A stretch of 64,000 nucleotides of DNA from Streptomyces sp. AM 4-1-1 (lineage in GTDB: Bacteria; Actinomycetota; Actinomycetes; Streptomycetales; Streptomycetaceae), in assembly GCF_029167625.1 (NCBI RefSeq), contig NZ_CP119145.1:2170001-2234000 (forward strand), given 5' to 3'. Positions 62,409 to 64,000 of the stretch are shown piece after piece. Under the pieces are notes generated by a model. The model saw only the letters and a list, made by a program, of their open reading frames with translations, did not search any database and was not told the origin of the DNA. Position 1 is the first letter of the stretch, and every line of letters begins with the position of its first letter. A program made the position numbers and the translations under genes.

Positions 62409-63869
62409 GTGGTCCTCCTGCTGCCCCTCCTCCTTGTCTCGATGGACGTCTCCGTCCTGTTCTTCGCCATCCCGTCCATCGACCGGGACCTGGCACCCAG
62501 CGCGACCCAGCAGCTGTGGATCTTCGACATCTACGCCTTCGCCCTGGCGGGGCTCCTCATCACGATGGGCTCGCTCGGCGACCGCGTCGGCCGTCGCAAG
62601 CTCCTGCTCATGGGGGCCGCGGCGTTCAGCGCCGCGTCCGTCGCCGCCGCCTTCGCCACCGGCCCCGGGATGCTCATCGCGGCGCGGGCGCTGCTCGGGA
62701 TCGGCGGTGCGGCTCTGATCCCGTCGACGATGGCTCTCGTACGGAACATGTTCCGCGACGCGCGGCAGCGGGGGCGGGCCATCGGCATCTGGTCCGGCGC
62801 CATGGCGGGCGGCATCGCGCTCGGTTCGGTGCTCAGCGGGATCATGCTGCGGCACTTCTGGTGGGGCTCGGTCTTCCTGATCAATGTGCCGGCCATGCTG
62901 GTGCTGCTGGTCCTGGTGCCCCTGCTGGTACCGGAGTTCAAGGACCCGGCCCCCGGCCGCTTCGACTTCCTGAGCGTGCCGCTCTCGATGGGCGCGGTGC
63001 TGCCCGTCGTGTGGGGCGTCAAGGAGAGCGCGGCGCACGGTCCGGACGCGGAGCGGCTGTCGGTCGTCGCCGCCGGTCTGCTGGTGGGACTGTTCTTCGT
63101 ACGCCGTCAGCGCCGCCGCGGTGACGCGATGATCAGCCGGGAGCTGTTCCGGGACCGGGCCTTCGCCACCGGGATCGGTCTCAACGCCCTCACCTCGTTC
63201 GCGATGATGGGCTCCGCCTACTTCACCACCCAGTACCTTCAGTCGGTCCTCGGCATGGGCGCACTGGAAGCCGCCCTGTGGAGCCTGGTCCCGTCGCTGG
63301 CGGTGGGTGTGGCGGCCCCGGCGGCCACCGCGGTCGCCCAGCGGACCGACCGCGCGCGGGTCATCTGCGCGGGCTTCGTGATCGCCGCGGCCGGGTTCGG
63401 TTCCCTGGCCCTGTGCGACACGGACTCGCTGGCACTGCTGCTCGTCGGCTCGGCGGTGATGAGCAGCGGCATCGTCACCGTGATGGCGCTCGTCTCGGAC
63501 CTGGCGCTGACGACCGCGCCACCGGAGAAGGCCGGTTCGGCCGCCTCCCTGCTGGAGACCGGGCAGGAGTTCGGCGGCGCGCTGGGCATGGCCCTGCTCG
63601 GGGCGGTCGCGACCTCGGTCTACCGGGCGGACATGCCGGCCTCGGCGCCGAGCGCGGCCCGCAAGACACTGGCGGGCGCCGTGGCCTCCGGGGACGGCTC
63701 ACTGATCACGCTGGGCCGGGAGGCGTTCACGCACAGCCTGCGGTACGCCTCGGTGTCGGGCGGGGCGCTGCTGCTGGCCGGGGCGGTCCTGGCCGCCGTG
63801 CTGCTGCGTCGCCGGACCGTGGAACGCGTGGAGCCGGGGCCCCGGCGGGAGGCGGTTCCCGTCCGGTGA
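62409..63869 (+). CDS. DHA2-family MFS drug exporter, 5' end displaced by the element
   Basis: A membrane exporter of the 14-TM DHA2 type. Conserved features: LVSMDVSVLFFAIPSIDRDLAPS, WIFDIYAFALAGLLITMGSLGDRVGRRKLLLMG (motif A), LLGIGGAALIPSTMALVRNMF, and ASLLETGQEFGGALGMALLGAV (motif C-like). Coding similarity clearly continues upstream of the first usable start (GTG 62409): the in-frame residues TAAERGDLAGRREWTAF run back to 62358. No ATG, GTG or TTG precedes them within this frame. The true start, promoter and operators are at 57152-57222 beyond the inserted element. The gene may be silent, or translated poorly from GTG 62409 by read-through from the ABC genes. Confidence 0.85.
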   Translation: MVLLLPLLLVSMDVSVLFFAIPSIDRDLAPSATQQLWIFDIYAFALAGLLITMGSLGDRVGRRKLLLMGAAAFSAASVAAAFATGPGMLIAARALLGIGGAALIPSTMALVRNMFRDARQRGRAIGIWSGAMAGGIALGSVLSGIMLRHFWWGSVFLINVPAMLVLLVLVPLLVPEFKDPAPGRFDFLSVPLSMGAVLPVVWGVKESAAHGPDAERLSVVAAGLLVGLFFVRRQRRRGDAMISRELFRDRAFATGIGLNALTSFAMMGSAYFTTQYLQSVLGMGALEAALWSLVPSLAVGVAAPAATAVAQRTDRARVICAGFVIAAAGFGSLALCDTDSLALLLVGSAVMSSGIVTVMALVSDLALTTAPPEKAGSAASLLETGQEFGGALGMALLGAVATSVYRADMPASAPSAARKTLAGAVASGDGSLITLGREAFTHSLRYASVSGGALLLAGAVLAAVLLRRRTVERVEPGPRREAVPVR

Positions 63870-63886
63870 CCCCGGCACACGCGACA

Positions 63887-63915
63887 GGACCGGTCACCAC
63901 GCCGATGACCGGTCC
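63887..63915. terminator. Bidirectional terminator between MFS and AA10 genes
   Basis: GGACCGGTCA (63887-63896) and TGACCGGTCC (63906-63915) form a perfect 10-bp stem with a 9-base loop between convergent genes. Confidence 0.8.
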
Positions 63916-63949
63916 CCGCGCGTCAACTGGACGATCTGACGACCGTCCG

Positions 63950-64000
63950 TCAGAACTGCACGTCGGAGCAGGAGTAGAACGCGTTGCCCGTGTCCGCGAT
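63950..64000 (-). CDS. AA10 chitin-active protein (LPMO), 3' end only
   Basis: The last 16 codons of a minus-strand gene read IADTGNAFYSCSDVQF followed by TGA. This matches the typical end of secreted AA10 lytic polysaccharide monooxygenases/chitin-binding proteins, (I/V)ADTxNAFYxCxDVxF, with the axial phenylalanine-rich strand and a disulphide cysteine. Everything before lies outside the window. A chitin-related secreted gene at this place agrees with the S. coelicolor order. The assignment rests on this short motif only. Confidence 0.7.
   Translation of the reverse strand: MADTGNAFYSCSDVQF

Overview
This window is chromosomal DNA from a Streptomyces or very close relative. The GC content is very high with strong third-position GC bias, GTG and TTG starts are common, and the developmental regulator adpA is present with its characteristic TTA (bldA-dependent) codon. 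Several secreted proteins carry Tat-type lipoprotein signals. Most of the window is ordinary core chromosome, broken by short tandem-repeat tracts between genes and by one small integrated element near the right end.

Layout: (1) 1-8140, minus strand, a Pel-like exopolysaccharide locus: sugar nucleotidyltransferase (5' end only), SDR sugar dehydratase/epimerase, a 12-TM membrane protein with a repetitive N-terminus, PelF glycosyltransferase, a large secreted deacetylase and a small secreted protein. (2) 8868-17126, a phosphatase-like gene, a TetR regulator with two operators, and the leucine/isovalerate catabolic operon (methylcrotonyl-CoA carboxylase beta and alpha, HMG-CoA lyase, acyl-CoA dehydrogenase), then a YdcF-like gene. 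(3) 17124-21640, iron box plus desE (siderophore-binding lipoprotein), a DUF4429 protein, a small conserved protein and glmS. (4) 22363-25805, universal stress protein, adpA with a long leader, and orn. (5) 25930-31539, tRNA-His, LacI and GntR regulators, a leucine leader peptide/attenuator, leuA and a secreted GH18 chitinase. (6) 31806-38949, a two-component system, a secreted protein, a 31-bp minisatellite, a spermidine-synthase-like protein, a TPR regulator and a histidine phosphatase. (7) 39320-44571, a PAP2 enzyme and three overlapping genes: a Cas4/AddB-like Fe-S nuclease, an unknown 607-aa protein and a UPF1/DNA2-like SF1 helicase. (8) 44949-57006, small primase-polymerase-like protein, tRNA-Lys, a secreted metalloprotease, the c-di-GMP enzyme CdgA, a luciferase-like oxidoreductase, a maleate-isomerase-like protein, the ehuBCDA-type amino acid ABC transporter, an IclR regulator and a second identical tRNA-Lys. 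(9) 57152-64000, an MFS exporter gene split by a 5.1-kb integrative element (integrase, two-component system, ABC exporter), then the end of an AA10 chitin-active protein.

The three most notable items are: the coupled nuclease-unknown-helicase operon, which looks like a split DNA2-type machine; the integrative element, whose removal at a 5-bp GACCA repeat restores an intact MFS reading frame and reconnects it to tandem operators; and a compact leader-peptide attenuator in front of leuA that appears to be leaderless. All identifications are from reading the sequence and family knowledge; no searches were run.
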